Notes: generated by a model not told the origin, from the letters alone. Shown: positions 1-7,760, numbered from the stretch's first letter. The stretch: 64,000 nucleotides of DNA from Geitlerinema sp. PCC 7407 (GCF_000317045.1 NC_019703.1:2964501-3028500); one strand, 5' to 3'. Numbers and translations: made by a program.

Positions 1-126
1 TCGCTAAAGCTCCGGAACCCGGGTCGGCGATCGCCTTTTTGGTTTTTGGTGGATTGACTGGAGTTTCAGCTCTTCAAAAAGCATCAAAAAAACGCCAAAA
101 TTTCAACTAATTTCGAGATTGCAAAT

Positions 127-158
127 AAAAAGCTCAGGCATTAAATCCTGAGCTTTTT
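127..158. terminator. Bidirectional intrinsic terminator
   Basis: A perfect 12-bp stem (AAAAAGCTCAGG / CCTGAGCTTTTT) with an 8-nt loop, A-rich on the left arm and T-rich on the right, so it can stop transcription from either side. It probably ends a gene lying left of the window. Confidence 0.75.
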
Positions 159-491
159 ATTCTTTATAAATTCATTTGCATTCTAGATTTAATAACTTTT
201 TTGCCAATTCAGTCAATCAAAAATAGAATTTTTCTAAGAGAAATTATTGATTTTTATGGATTAACGAAGTTCGATATTTTCATTTATTCAAGAAAGCATT
301 ATTGAAACTCTCTAAGTTAAATTTGCAACCAAAGAAGCACAAAATCACTAAGCTATCTTTCATTTTTGGCAAAGAACAAAATTAATTAAAATTTGATATC
401 AAAAAACTGCCATTTTGGCCCACAAGCTTTTTAGCGAGTTTCTATAGTATCCCTAGCATGAACTCATTTTTTAAGCTAGGAGTTGTTCATC
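159..491. other. A/T-rich upstream region of the first RTX gene
   Basis: No gene is visible here. The stretch is strongly A/T-rich compared with the coding DNA. It holds a TATAGT-like -10 candidate near 443-448 and ends in the AGGAG ribosome binding site (478-482) of the RTX gene. No clear -35 box at standard spacing was found. Confidence 0.5.
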
Positions 492-1583
492 ATGGCTTTA
501 GTCAGAGGTACTTTTAGCGCAGACTTAATCTCTTTAACCAGTGCATTGGCTTCCACAATAGATGCCGATATTATCTACGCAGGGGAAGGCAATGATACGG
601 TTTTTGGTGCTGGCGGCGACGACTTTATTAAAGGCGACAGCGGTAACGATGAGCTGCGCGGAGAAGAAGGCAATGACCAGATCTTTGGCGATCGCGGCCT
701 AGACACGATCTTTGGCGGGAACGGCGACGACCTCGTCGACGGCGGCAGCGATGCGGACTTGCTTTTCGGGGACGCTGGTCTTGACACACTCCTAGGCGGT
801 TCTGGCAATGACACGCTTCTGGGCGGCTCCGGCAATGATCAACTCCTCGGCAGCATCGGCAACGATGTCTCTGTCGGCGAAACTGGGGATGATGAGCTGA
901 TCGACACCAGCGGCAACAACACCCTTGACGGCGGCCTAGGAAATGACAGCTTGACCGCAGGCGGCGGCATCGACGTCCTTGTCGGCGACGGCGTCTACAT
1001 CCCCGGCACCACATTGTTTCAGGGTGGTAACGACAGTCTTTTTGGCGGCAATGGCAACGACAGCCTATACGGCGGCTATGTTGTCATTAACGCCACGACT
1101 GGCTTGCCTCAGAGCTTTTTGGCAGCGAGCGGTAACGACACCCTTGATGGCAGCGGCGGCAACGATCTGGTGGACGGCCAAGACGGCACCGACGTTTTGA
1201 TCGGCGGCAGCGGCAATGACACAGTTGTGGGGGGACGAGGAGCCGATACTGTCCAAGGAGCCGGGGCTACAGGGGACTTTGAAATTGATCTTCTCTACGG
1301 GGATGTGCCGGGTTCGACCACTGGAGCGGGTGCTGATGTCTTCGTGCTGGGCAACAGCACGACGGTTTTCTACGATGCAGCCGGAACCGGGGATTTTGCG
1401 CTGATTGTGGATTTTCAGGCTGGAAGCGACAAGATTCAGCTCAACGGCAGCAATATGATGGCCTACGGGTTTGGCATCAGCGGCACAGAAACACAAATCT
1501 TCTACAACGGCGATTTGATTGGTCGCGTTTTGAACATCACGCCCACTAATCTACTGAATTCTGGATCTATCGTGTTTGCTTAG
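492..1583 (+). CDS. RTX-type calcium-binding repeat protein
   Basis: This is a 363-residue acidic protein made largely of glycine/aspartate-rich nonapeptide repeats (GGxGxDxxx, for example GGSGNDTLL and GGNGDDLVDG) between about residues 25 and 250. It ends in the hydrophobic C-terminal segment common to secreted RTX proteins. Such repeats bind calcium and fold outside the cell after type I secretion without an N-terminal signal peptide, and none is seen here. The ATG at 492 is chosen because AGGAG at 478-482 lies nine bases upstream; a TTG at 483 would abut that site. An intrinsic terminator follows. The HlyD and ABC exporter genes at 16.6-21.3 kb are likely partners. There is no catalytic domain, so its activity is unknown. 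Confidence 0.85.
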   Translation: MALVRGTFSADLISLTSALASTIDADIIYAGEGNDTVFGAGGDDFIKGDSGNDELRGEEGNDQIFGDRGLDTIFGGNGDDLVDGGSDADLLFGDAGLDTLLGGSGNDTLLGGSGNDQLLGSIGNDVSVGETGDDELIDTSGNNTLDGGLGNDSLTAGGGIDVLVGDGVYIPGTTLFQGGNDSLFGGNGNDSLYGGYVVINATTGLPQSFLAASGNDTLDGSGGNDLVDGQDGTDVLIGGSGNDTVVGGRGADTVQGAGATGDFEIDLLYGDVPGSTTGAGADVFVLGNSTTVFYDAAGTGDFALIVDFQAGSDKIQLNGSNMMAYGFGISGTETQIFYNGDLIGRVLNITPTNLLNSGSIVFA

Positions 1584-1613
1584 GTGGATTGGAGCCGGGT
1601 TTCTACAGCCATG

Positions 1614-1640
1614 ATTCCGGTGTAATGCCGGAATTTTTTA
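1614..1640 (+). terminator. Intrinsic terminator after RTX gene
   Basis: A 7-bp stem (ATTCCGG / CCGGAAT) with a 7-nt loop runs straight into a run of T. It lies 30 bases after the RTX stop codon. Confidence 0.75.
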
Positions 1641-1967
1641 TGTTTACCGAAATGCCAGAGTGGCAACATGGTGCGAGAAATTCTTTTTAAGATTTGCTTA
1701 CGCGTTCAGGGCTGATTGAGAAGCGATCGTCTTTTTCAGGATCTCCCAAAAAACTTCTATTTTTAGAACTTTTGAGGGACTTTAAAGGCGATCGCCCTTT
1801 TTTTTCGCAGTTTTTTAGGATTATCTAACCCGCTTGCCAATCTGTTTTTAGATCCCGGTCAGGTAATCCTTAGTCGTTCTGTGACATTCCCTGAGCCGCC
1901 GAGCGAGTTTTTGCCCCCTGCCGTATCACGTTCACTCATCTGAAATATCCGCGAGGAGTTCACTGTG
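1641..1967 (+). other. Spacer upstream of the double-glycine precursor
   Basis: Noncoding, with HIP1 sites. It holds the AGGAG ribosome binding site at 1954-1958 for the precursor. Its length leaves room for a separate promoter, which fits the terminator just upstream, but I could not pick out convincing -35/-10 boxes. Confidence 0.4.
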
Positions 1968-2288
1968 ATGCACCCTTTTGAATTATTTCCTCAGCAGGCT
2001 TGCCCCGAAGAACTCGACTTTTCTGAAGCCATTTCTGAGGCCGAAGCCGCTCAAGTTGGCGGCGGATTAACCTATTACACGACCCTGGCTTTGGGCGAAG
2101 AGGGGGGCAGTTGCTTCCCAGATCCCATCGACTGGGAACCGCCGAAGCCCACACCTATTTGCCCTGGGCCCGTGAAACCACCGGCCTATCATCCGATCAA
2201 GCCGCCCATTGTGATAGACCCGCCGGAGATGACGACTCTGGCACTGGGCGAGGAAGGCGGCTGCTGGCCCGGTTATGAGCTAGCCTAA
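1968..2288 (+). CDS. Graspetide-like precursor with double-glycine leader
   Basis: A 106-residue small protein. Its first 30 or so residues are acidic and end in QVGGG (residues 29-33), the pattern of a double-glycine leader cut by C39 peptidases. The rest carries two identical TTLALGEEGG blocks (residues 38-47 and 89-98), each followed closely by cysteine, separated by a proline-rich linker. Paired hydroxyl residues (TT) near paired acids (EE) are what ATP-grasp ligases use to form omega-ester rings in microviridin-type peptides, and an ATP-grasp gene lies 85 bases downstream on the other strand. ATG 1968 (AGGAG nine bases upstream) is preferred over GTG 1965. Cross-linking is inferred from motif and context. 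The product could instead be an unmodified bacteriocin-like peptide. Confidence 0.7.
   Translation: MHPFELFPQQACPEELDFSEAISEAEAAQVGGGLTYYTTLALGEEGGSCFPDPIDWEPPKPTPICPGPVKPPAYHPIKPPIVIDPPEMTTLALGEEGGCWPGYELA
2079..2108 (+). repeat. Core-motif repeat 1 (TTLALGEEGG)
   Basis: First coding copy of the ten-residue TTLALGEEGG block in the precursor. It lies just after the double-glycine leader and is preceded by LTYY. The two copies match fully at the protein level but use different synonymous codons, which points to selection on the peptide. Confidence 0.8.
2232..2261 (+). repeat. Core-motif repeat 2 (TTLALGEEGG)
   Basis: Second coding copy of the same ten-residue block, near the C-terminus, followed by CWPG. 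Its codons differ from copy 1 at several third positions. Confidence 0.8.
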
Positions 2289-2323
2289 CGTCCCTTGTTG
2301 AGTCAGCTTTTAAGTCCCGCCTG

Positions 2324-2352
2324 CGGCTTCTCGGTCATCGAGAAGCCGTTTT
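2324..2352 (+). terminator. Intrinsic terminator after precursor gene
   Basis: Perfect 10-bp stem (CGGCTTCTCG / CGAGAAGCCG), 5-nt loop, then TTTTC. It lies between the convergent precursor and ATP-grasp genes, and the T run serves the plus strand. Confidence 0.8.
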
Positions 2353-2373
2353 CTTGGCGGGGGCGGCAGAAAT

Positions 2374-3276
2374 CTAGCGGGTGAGGGTCTCGACGAGGGC
2401 CTGGGTAATGGGGTAGCCGGTCCGCTGCTCAAAAAACAGAAACATGGGGCTGGGATTGGCTTCTAGGAAGACCCAGTCACCGTCGGGGGGCTGGCGCCAG
2501 TCGATGGCGGTCCAGGTGAGGCCGAGGGCGCGGGCGATCGCAACGCACTGGCGCTGAGCCGCCTCGGGCAGGGCAACGGGAATGAGCTCGGCCTGGGCAT
2601 CTTCGCGAAAGTCGAGGGCAGCAGAGCGAATTTCGGCGGCGTATACCGCATCCTCCACGACGTAGGTCCGGAGGTTGGTGCCGGGGATGTAGGTCTGGAG
2701 GGTGACCGGCGCTAGGCCCAGCACGTGCCGCAGTCGCGCCGCGTCGAGGTGCTCAGGGGTCAACTGGCGAGTGTGGGCACCACCGTAGACCGGCTTGAAA
2801 ATCAGGCGATCGCGCCTTTGGGCGAAGGCCAGGACTTCCTGGGGGTCATTGGTGACGAGGGTCTCGGGAATGGGAATGCCCAGGGCGTGGACCCGCTGGA
2901 GTTGGCGGGGTTTCTCTTTGTGGAAGTCGTAGGCCCGCCAGGAGTTGACCCAGCGAGCGGGACAGGCTCTGATCAGCGATCGCAGCAAGCTGGCGGCGTC
3001 CTGTCTCGCCACAGGCTGGAGGGCTGGGTCTAGCGGCGCAATGGCCGGTTCTCCCAAGCTGCGCCAAAAAACGCTGTGAATGTCTCGCAGAGAAAGGCGA
3101 TCGCCCGACTCAAAGCAAAGGGTGCCCTCAGCCGTCTGAGGACACCAAGACAAGCGCAGCCGCGCGGGAAACTGGGTTGTATCGAGATAGTTGACCGATG
3201 CTCCCGCAGCCCGCAGCGCCTGGCCCATGTGGCGGGCGTGGGCTTCTTCCGGGCATCCCAACACCAAAATTTTCAT
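2374..3276 (-). CDS. ATP-grasp ligase, graspetide-maturase type
   Basis: A 300-residue ATP-grasp protein. The N-terminal third (MKILVLGCPEEAHA onward) looks like a pre-ATP-grasp fold. The central part has the lysine strand RLIFKPVYGG, and the end has the Mg-binding motif LEANPSP (E272, N274) followed by FEQRTGYPI. Length and the EANPSP-FEQRTG ending match the MvdC/MvdD-like and related peptide ligases that make omega-ester or amide cross-links in ribosomal peptides. The start (ATG 3276) lies 33 bases after the PpiC-type gene, so the two are probably co-transcribed. The likely substrate is the TTLALGEEGG precursor that converges on it. Substrate and bond type are inferred; RimK-like and other small-molecule ligases are the main alternative. 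Confidence 0.75.
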   Translation of the reverse strand: MKILVLGCPEEAHARHMGQALRAAGASVNYLDTTQFPARLRLSWCPQTAEGTLCFESGDRLSLRDIHSVFWRSLGEPAIAPLDPALQPVARQDAASLLRSLIRACPARWVNSWRAYDFHKEKPRQLQRVHALGIPIPETLVTNDPQEVLAFAQRRDRLIFKPVYGGAHTRQLTPEHLDAARLRHVLGLAPVTLQTYIPGTNLRTYVVEDAVYAAEIRSAALDFREDAQAELIPVALPEAAQRQCVAIARALGLTWTAIDWRQPPDGDWVFLEANPSPMFLFFEQRTGYPITQALVETLTR

Positions 3277-3309
3277 GTTTTACGTTCGAAAAGGGAGTCA
3301 GCGGCGGGC

Positions 3310-4083
3310 TCAGCTTTCGAGGGCGACACCGCTGGCCTCGGGGCGGGGGGTGTGGTGCAGCAGGTAGTTGAGTTCGCCCTTGAGCCATTCCCCAAAGAGG
3401 CGATCGACGATTTCCTTGCGCACCTCGGGCGTGAGCTCTGGCACGATTAGCTCTTCGACCCGCAGCAGATGAAACCCCTGATCAGTTTGGACCGGCCCCG
3501 CAATCTCACCCACGCTCACGCCAAAAATCGCGGCTGCAATATCCGGCTTCAGGCTCCAGCGGTAAATTTTGCCTTCGTAGCCGCACCGGCACCGCCGCGC
3601 CTCATCAATGTCGTAGAGGTGAGCCGCCTCATAAAAACTGATTTCTTCTTCTTCGATTTGATAGAAGATTTCGCGGGCTAGCTCAGCGTAGGGAACGATG
3701 ATCTGATAGAGCATGATGCGCTCGTAGTCGAGGCGATTTTGGGCAAAGTAGGCCTCAGCTTCCGTGTCGTAGAGCGTCTCGGCGAGTTTGCGGGTCAAGA
3801 GGCGATCGCTGATACCAATCTCCCACTCTTCCGGCGTGATCATTTGCTCCGCCAGCCAAGCCAGAGTATCGGCCGCCTTCTCTAGGCGTAGCTCTCGGCG
3901 CAGTCGGTCTGCTTCCTGCTGCACGTCCGTCGGCGAAACAGCCACTCCGCGCTCTTGGGCCGTTTGCAACACTATCTGACGGCAGAGCACCTTCTGATAT
4001 ATCTCCTTGAAACGCATCTCAGTTTTGAGATACTGCAGGATTTCCTCAGCCTCGAGGGAAACGCCCGTCATCATGCCCATCAT
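3310..4083 (-). CDS. PpiC-type peptidyl-prolyl isomerase
   Basis: A 257-residue soluble protein. The N-terminal half is helical and SurA-like. A parvulin-like domain covers roughly residues 120-220, with FYEAAHLYDIDEARR, a GEIAGPVQT loop and the typical DQGFHLLRVEEL end. The ATG at 4083 is chosen because GAGAGGA lies about six bases upstream. That ribosome binding site overlaps the TGA of the upstream RTX gene, which suggests translational coupling. A second, diverged homologue (21301-22053) sits in front of an ABC exporter, so both probably help fold or present secretion substrates. No signal peptide is seen, so action on the cytoplasmic side is likely. The exact client is unknown. Confidence 0.75.
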   Translation of the reverse strand: MMGMMTGVSLEAEEILQYLKTEMRFKEIYQKVLCRQIVLQTAQERGVAVSPTDVQQEADRLRRELRLEKAADTLAWLAEQMITPEEWEIGISDRLLTRKLAETLYDTEAEAYFAQNRLDYERIMLYQIIVPYAELAREIFYQIEEEEISFYEAAHLYDIDEARRCRCGYEGKIYRWSLKPDIAAAIFGVSVGEIAGPVQTDQGFHLLRVEELIVPELTPEVRKEIVDRLFGEWLKGELNYLLHHTPRPEASGVALES

Positions 4084-4093
4084 CTTTTTCCTC

Positions 4094-4954
4094 TCAGACG
4101 CTTGCGATCGCTCCAAAATCAGCCGGCAAACTAACAAAACTGCTCGCGGTCAGCGTGGAAGCACCCGCTGCATCCACGGTTCCAGAGACCACACCCAGAG
4201 CAGCAGACAGACCATCGACAGCCCCAACCGCGACTCGGGTCGCGTCCGCTAGGCCATCTTGATTGGTGTCGAGCACTTCTAGGGACAGCTCCTCAAAGGT
4301 CAACCCCACCAGACCAATGCGATCGCCCTGAGCCGCATCAAAATCTACAATCACATCTCCTGATTCAGCCAGCGCCAAGTCCGATCGCTGCCAGACAAAG
4401 AGATCGGCCCCTGGACCACCCGTGAGCTGATCCTCTCCTAGGCCGCCCACCAGCAGATCAGAACCTTCGCCACCGATCAGCCGATCGGCTCCCGGACCGC
4501 CGCGCAGATCATCGCCCTCAGCCGTTCCCTCCAAGACTTGATCTCCCTCACCTGCTGAGATCGTCAGGCCAGCCTTAGCCGAGTCCAGGGCAAGGTGGAG
4601 CAGCGTCGGCAGCGTTGGCGAGACCGTCGGAGAGGTTTCGGGAGCAGGGGGCTCAGCCGCAGGCAAATCGTCCGGAGGATCGGCAGGGGCCTTCACCTGG
4701 ACCGTGGCGATCGGCAGCTGCGTCGTCGAGGCGATCGCCGTCCCCGAAGCGCTACTAGAAGTTGCCCCAGGCTTAAAAATTTCATCAAATCGGACAACCG
4801 TTCCCAGAGGAGACGAAGCCGTCGATCGGCTCTGGCCCCCTGCTCCTTGGCTATTGACGTAGGCAGTGGAACTGCTCGAAGCGCGCGTCCCACCCGCTTG
4901 AAAAGCATTTGCACTCATTTGCATGGGGAAATCAGAAAGCTTGAAAATCACCAT
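4094..4954 (-). CDS. Short RTX protein with low-complexity N-terminus
   Basis: A 286-residue protein. Residues 1-130 are Ser/Ala/Pro-rich and low in complexity. About residues 145-185 hold four RTX nonapeptides (GGPGADRLI, GGEGSDLLV, GGLGEDQLT, GGPGADLFV), followed by DVIVDFDAAQGDRIGL, the typical post-repeat segment of secreted RTX proteins. It is probably a type I secretion substrate and the first gene of an operon with the PpiC-type and ATP-grasp genes. AGAAGAG lies about nine bases before the ATG at 4954; a GTG at 4957 is the alternative. The N-terminal part contains QAGG and GAGG sites, but nothing proves leader cleavage. Confidence 0.75.
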   Translation of the reverse strand: MVIFKLSDFPMQMSANAFQAGGTRASSSSTAYVNSQGAGGQSRSTASSPLGTVVRFDEIFKPGATSSSASGTAIASTTQLPIATVQVKAPADPPDDLPAAEPPAPETSPTVSPTLPTLLHLALDSAKAGLTISAGEGDQVLEGTAEGDDLRGGPGADRLIGGEGSDLLVGGLGEDQLTGGPGADLFVWQRSDLALAESGDVIVDFDAAQGDRIGLVGLTFEELSLEVLDTNQDGLADATRVAVGAVDGLSAALGVVSGTVDAAGASTLTASSFVSLPADFGAIASV

Positions 4955-5102
4955 CACACATCACTCTTCTAAACAAAGGTTTTCTCAAAGACCATGGCAA
5001 TTAATCTCTCAAAATACACCCGACAAAAAAGCCAATTCAGGCAAAAAAGAAACAAAAAATGCTTTTTAATACACCCTAGTCAATTTAAAAACGCCACAAA
5101 TG

Positions 5103-5152
5103 AATCAATGGAAGTGCCTTGACGTGCCCAATCGCCGCAACTTCCATTGATT
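5103..5152. repeat. Inverted repeat / possible terminator of peptide genes
   Basis: Perfect 13-bp arms (AATCAATGGAAGT / ACTTCCATTGATT) around a 24-nt loop, between the two minus-strand transcription units. It is the best candidate for ending the tandem peptide transcripts, although the longest T run lies on the plus-strand side. Confidence 0.5.
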
Positions 5153-5209
5153 TCATTTTTTTGGTTTAGCCAGTCTCGTGATTCTCTTCAGATCACAGAG
5201 CAGTTTCTA

Positions 5210-5518
5210 TCAGCCGGTCAGGGAGATAGACTGAGCAGAAGAGGTCGCAAAACCAGGCTTGGTGTAGGTGAAGGTCAGCGACTCAGCGTGAGCATCATTG
5301 CCATAGGCGAGAGCTTCTGCTTCTGCAAAGGCGCTGATGCCATCCACATAAGACTCTACACAAAAGTCTTTGTAGACTTCCACATTTTCGTAGACTTCAA
5401 TATCAACTTCCTTGTCAATATTAACGTTGATATTGCTGCCGCCACCACCCCAGTAGGTGCCACCAACGACTTTGATATCCGACACAGCTTCCAAATGGCT
5501 CAGATCAGAAATAAGCAT
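5210..5518 (-). CDS. Double-glycine secreted peptide, copy A
   Basis: A 102-residue precursor. The leader MLISDLSHLEAV...KVVGG (residues 1-20) ends in a double glycine, the cut site of C39 peptidase transporters. The predicted mature part (82 residues) starts TYWGGGG, is acidic and beta-prone (NINVNIDKEVDIEV), has one cysteine in KDFCVES and ends ATSSAQSISLTG. The start ATG 5518 has AGAGGA seven bases upstream; the frame stays open further upstream but that part lacks a site. It is a close paralogue of the gene just upstream. The C39 transporter at 11694-14819 is the likely exporter. No characterised function is recognised; bacteriocin-like or cell-surface roles are both possible. Confidence 0.8.
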   Translation of the reverse strand: MLISDLSHLEAVSDIKVVGGTYWGGGGSNINVNIDKEVDIEVYENVEVYKDFCVESYVDGISAFAEAEALAYGNDAHAESLTFTYTKPGFATSSAQSISLTG

Positions 5519-5605
5519 CGATTTTTCCTCTTCTCTTTTTGACGGTTTAGCTTGAGGTTTCACAAAGCAGAAACCCCGTTCAGTAGTCAAGACAGCAATC
5601 TAAAA

Positions 5606-5914
5606 TCAGCCGGTCAGCGAGATAGATTGGGCCGAAGAAGTTGCAAAGTCGTCTTTGGTGTAGGTGAAGGTCAGTGACTCTGCATGGGCGTCATAGCCGT
5701 AGGCGAGAGCTTCTGCTTCTGCGAAGGCGCTGATGCCATCCACATGAGAATCTACGCAGAAGTCTTTGTAAACATTGACATACTCGTCAACATGGATATC
5801 GACTTCCTTGTCAATGTTAACGTCGATATTGCTGCCGCCACCGCTCCAGTAGGTGCCGCCAACAACTTTGACATCCGACAAAGCTTCCAAGTGATTCAGA
5901 TCAGAAATATTCAT
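5606..5914 (-). CDS. Double-glycine secreted peptide, copy B
   Basis: A 102-residue paralogue of the gene at 5210-5518, of identical length. The leader MNISDLNHLEAL...KVVGG precedes TYWSGGGSNIDVN. The single Cys (KDFCVDS), the DGISAFAEAEALAYG block and the C-terminal ATSSAQSISLTG are all kept. Most differences are conservative and concentrated in the acidic middle (DIHVDEYVNVYK against DIEVYENVEVYK). The start has GAGAGAAG upstream. The two genes are 87 bases apart on the same strand and probably arose by tandem duplication. Confidence 0.8.
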   Translation of the reverse strand: MNISDLNHLEALSDVKVVGGTYWSGGGSNIDVNIDKEVDIHVDEYVNVYKDFCVDSHVDGISAFAEAEALAYGYDAHAESLTFTYTKDDFATSSAQSISLTG

Positions 5915-6077
5915 TGGACTTCTCTCTTCAACGGTTTAGGTTGTGCAACAGCCTTGTTTTAGCTGTTGAATTAAGAATAGAAATAAACCCGTTATTCGTG
6001 TTGCCATTCTGGCACTTTCGACTCTTTTTCAATAACGAAATTTTCAAGATAAAAAGTTCGCCTAGAAAAAGTCCTAA

Positions 6078-6113
6078 AAACAAATGGTTGGGCGATCGCC
6101 CAACCATTTGTTT
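6078..6113 (-). terminator. HIP1-centred palindromic terminator
   Basis: A 36-nt perfect palindrome with GGGCGATCGCCC at its centre. Read on the minus strand it ends in TTTGTTTTTAGG, a good intrinsic terminator for the Tyr-rich precursor gene that stops at 6170. A HIP1 site has been recruited into the hairpin. Confidence 0.7.
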
Positions 6114-6169
6114 CACAGCTTTATTTCAAAACGTGATGCCAAAATGGCGTACTCTCACGACTTTTTTCC

Positions 6170-6523
6170 TCAGGAATAGCGATAATTGTTCGTCGAGTAG
6201 GACAAATTCACAGATGACCTTCGAGAGCTAAAAGTCCCTGTACTTGTATAGAGCGATGTACTCGTCGATGTCCCCGAGGAAGTGCCCATAGGACTGCGAG
6301 CGTAGGCCGTTGCGTCTGCCGTCGCAGTATTGACTGAGTAGCTACCCGTTTTTGTCGCGTTGGTGTAGGTGCTGGTATCCGCAGTCCCGACATAGCCAAG
6401 GCTATAGGCATCAGCCGTTGCATAGCTATAGTTTGCTCCTGCATCGGTATAAGCATAGGTATAGGAGTAGGCACCACCAGAAACCTTACAGTTTCTGCCC
6501 AGCGCTTCAAGATGAAGTGACAT
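6170..6523 (-). pseudogene. Tyr/Ser/Thr-rich double-glycine precursor, 3' part
   Basis: The open frame encodes a leader remnant SLHLEALGRNCKVSGG followed by a mature region rich in Tyr, Ser, Thr and Ala (AYSYTYAYTD, GSYSVNTATADATAYA). The remnant lines up with the leaders of the two nearby paralogues (ISDL-x-HLEAL...KVVGG) but lacks their first half. An IS605-type element begins a few bases upstream. The missing ISDL piece lies on the same strand at the far end of the element (8325-8384). I therefore read this as a precursor gene split by insertion. The local ATG at 6523 has AGGAG only one base away, so residual translation with a shortened leader is possible but probably poor. Confidence 0.65.
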
Positions 6524-6527
6524 ACTC

Positions 6528-7760
6528 CTACACCGATACTGACGTATACGGTGCAGGCTTCTCAGTGACCCCTGGTAACCCATCGGGCGTTTCCTGAGCT
6601 TTATTGACGGAATGCCCTACCGCCAAAGACTTGATATTGATCGCTGCATTGTGGTCACGGTCCAGCGTCAGTCCACACTCAAGACAGGCGTGAATCCTGT
6701 CCTGAAGTGTTTTAGGTACCTTGACTCCGCAGCCAGAGCAGTTCTGAGACGTACCTCTAGGATTCACTGCAACCGTAAGCAATCCAGCTCTTTCAGCCTT
6801 GACTGCCAAGATTTGCAGGAACTGGCCCCAGCCAGCATCATGAGTTGACTTCGCCAGCTTGCTTCTGGCAATGCCTCGAACATTCAGCTTTTCATGAGCA
6901 ACATGCTTTCCCTGGGATAAAAGCTTGCTTGCGACCTTGTGGTGAAAGTCCTTGCGCTGATTCGAGACTTTCAGGTGTGCCTTAGAAACTCGTTTAATCG
7001 CCTTCTTTCGGCGATTAGACCCCTTCTTCTTTCGAGATAAACTCCGCTGCAACCGCTTCAGACGCTTCTCTGCTTTGCGGTAGTGCTGGGGGATGGGTTC
7101 TTCTTGCCCTGCGTCGTCCACCAAAAACGACTTCAAGCCCAGATCAATTCCAGTCGTGTTCTCAGTATTGGGGATGTCGGGAGTAAGGACGGGAACTGAT
7201 GCATCTTCCAAGCTCAGAGTCACATACCAGCCATCGACTTTGTAGCTGACGGTGGCAGTCTTGACCTTGAACCCTTCTGGTAAGGGTCGATGCTGGATCA
7301 GTTTCACCCAACCAATCTTGGGGAGATTGATCTGTTTGCCCCGAATGCAGTCTTGCTTTGCTTGCGGGAAGGTGAAGGAGCGATATCGACCTACTCCCTT
7401 AAACCGAGGTCTACCGCTTCGACTGCCGTTGCAGTCTCCCTTGAGCCAGCGGTCAAAGGTCTTCTTGACCCGGCCAATGCAATCTTGCAGCACTTGAGAA
7501 TAAATCTGCTGGTACTCCGGAAACAGAGCTTTGGAGTTCACCAGGTCTCGTTTCTGGGAGTAGAAGTCGGGATTCTCTCGCAGTTCTGGCAGGTGACAGA
7601 TTAGCGGGCAAGCGTTGATGTCACAGCGGTTTTGCTCGTACCAAGAGAACCGCTCACCGAGACGGTAGTTGTACTGTCTGCGCAAGAGTTCCAGCCATTC
7701 GCTTATCACGGCGACTTGACTGGAGGTTGGACGCAGTCGGTACTGGTAAGCGGTTCTCAC
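6528..7760 (-). CDS. tnpB: TnpB RNA-guided nuclease of IS605
   Basis: A 410-residue TnpB with an N-terminal helix-turn-helix (MRTAYQYRLRPTSSQ), the RuvC-I aspartate in TTGIDLGLKSF, the RuvC-II glutamate in VAHEKLNVRG, a CxxC...CxxC zinc ribbon (CSGCG and CLECG) and the RuvC-III aspartate in LDRDHNAAINI. All three catalytic positions are kept. In characterised relatives the 3' end of tnpB plus the element's right end form an omega-RNA whose guide is the flanking DNA. Here that flank is the split peptide gene. It starts at GTG 7760 and diverges from tnpA across about 50 A/T-rich bases. Confidence 0.9.
   Translation of the reverse strand: MRTAYQYRLRPTSSQVAVISEWLELLRRQYNYRLGERFSWYEQNRCDINACPLICHLPELRENPDFYSQKRDLVNSKALFPEYQQIYSQVLQDCIGRVKKTFDRWLKGDCNGSRSGRPRFKGVGRYRSFTFPQAKQDCIRGKQINLPKIGWVKLIQHRPLPEGFKVKTATVSYKVDGWYVTLSLEDASVPVLTPDIPNTENTTGIDLGLKSFLVDDAGQEEPIPQHYRKAEKRLKRLQRSLSRKKKGSNRRKKAIKRVSKAHLKVSNQRKDFHHKVASKLLSQGKHVAHEKLNVRGIARSKLAKSTHDAGWGQFLQILAVKAERAGLLTVAVNPRGTSQNCSGCGVKVPKTLQDRIHACLECGLTLDRDHNAAINIKSLAVGHSVNKAQETPDGLPGVTEKPAPYTSVSV
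6531..6553. repeat. IS right-end hairpin
   Basis: CACCGATAC / GTATACGGTG arms around TGAC with one bulged base. This is the imperfect hairpin expected just inside an IS200/IS605 end, and it overlaps the last codons of tnpB. Confidence 0.6.
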
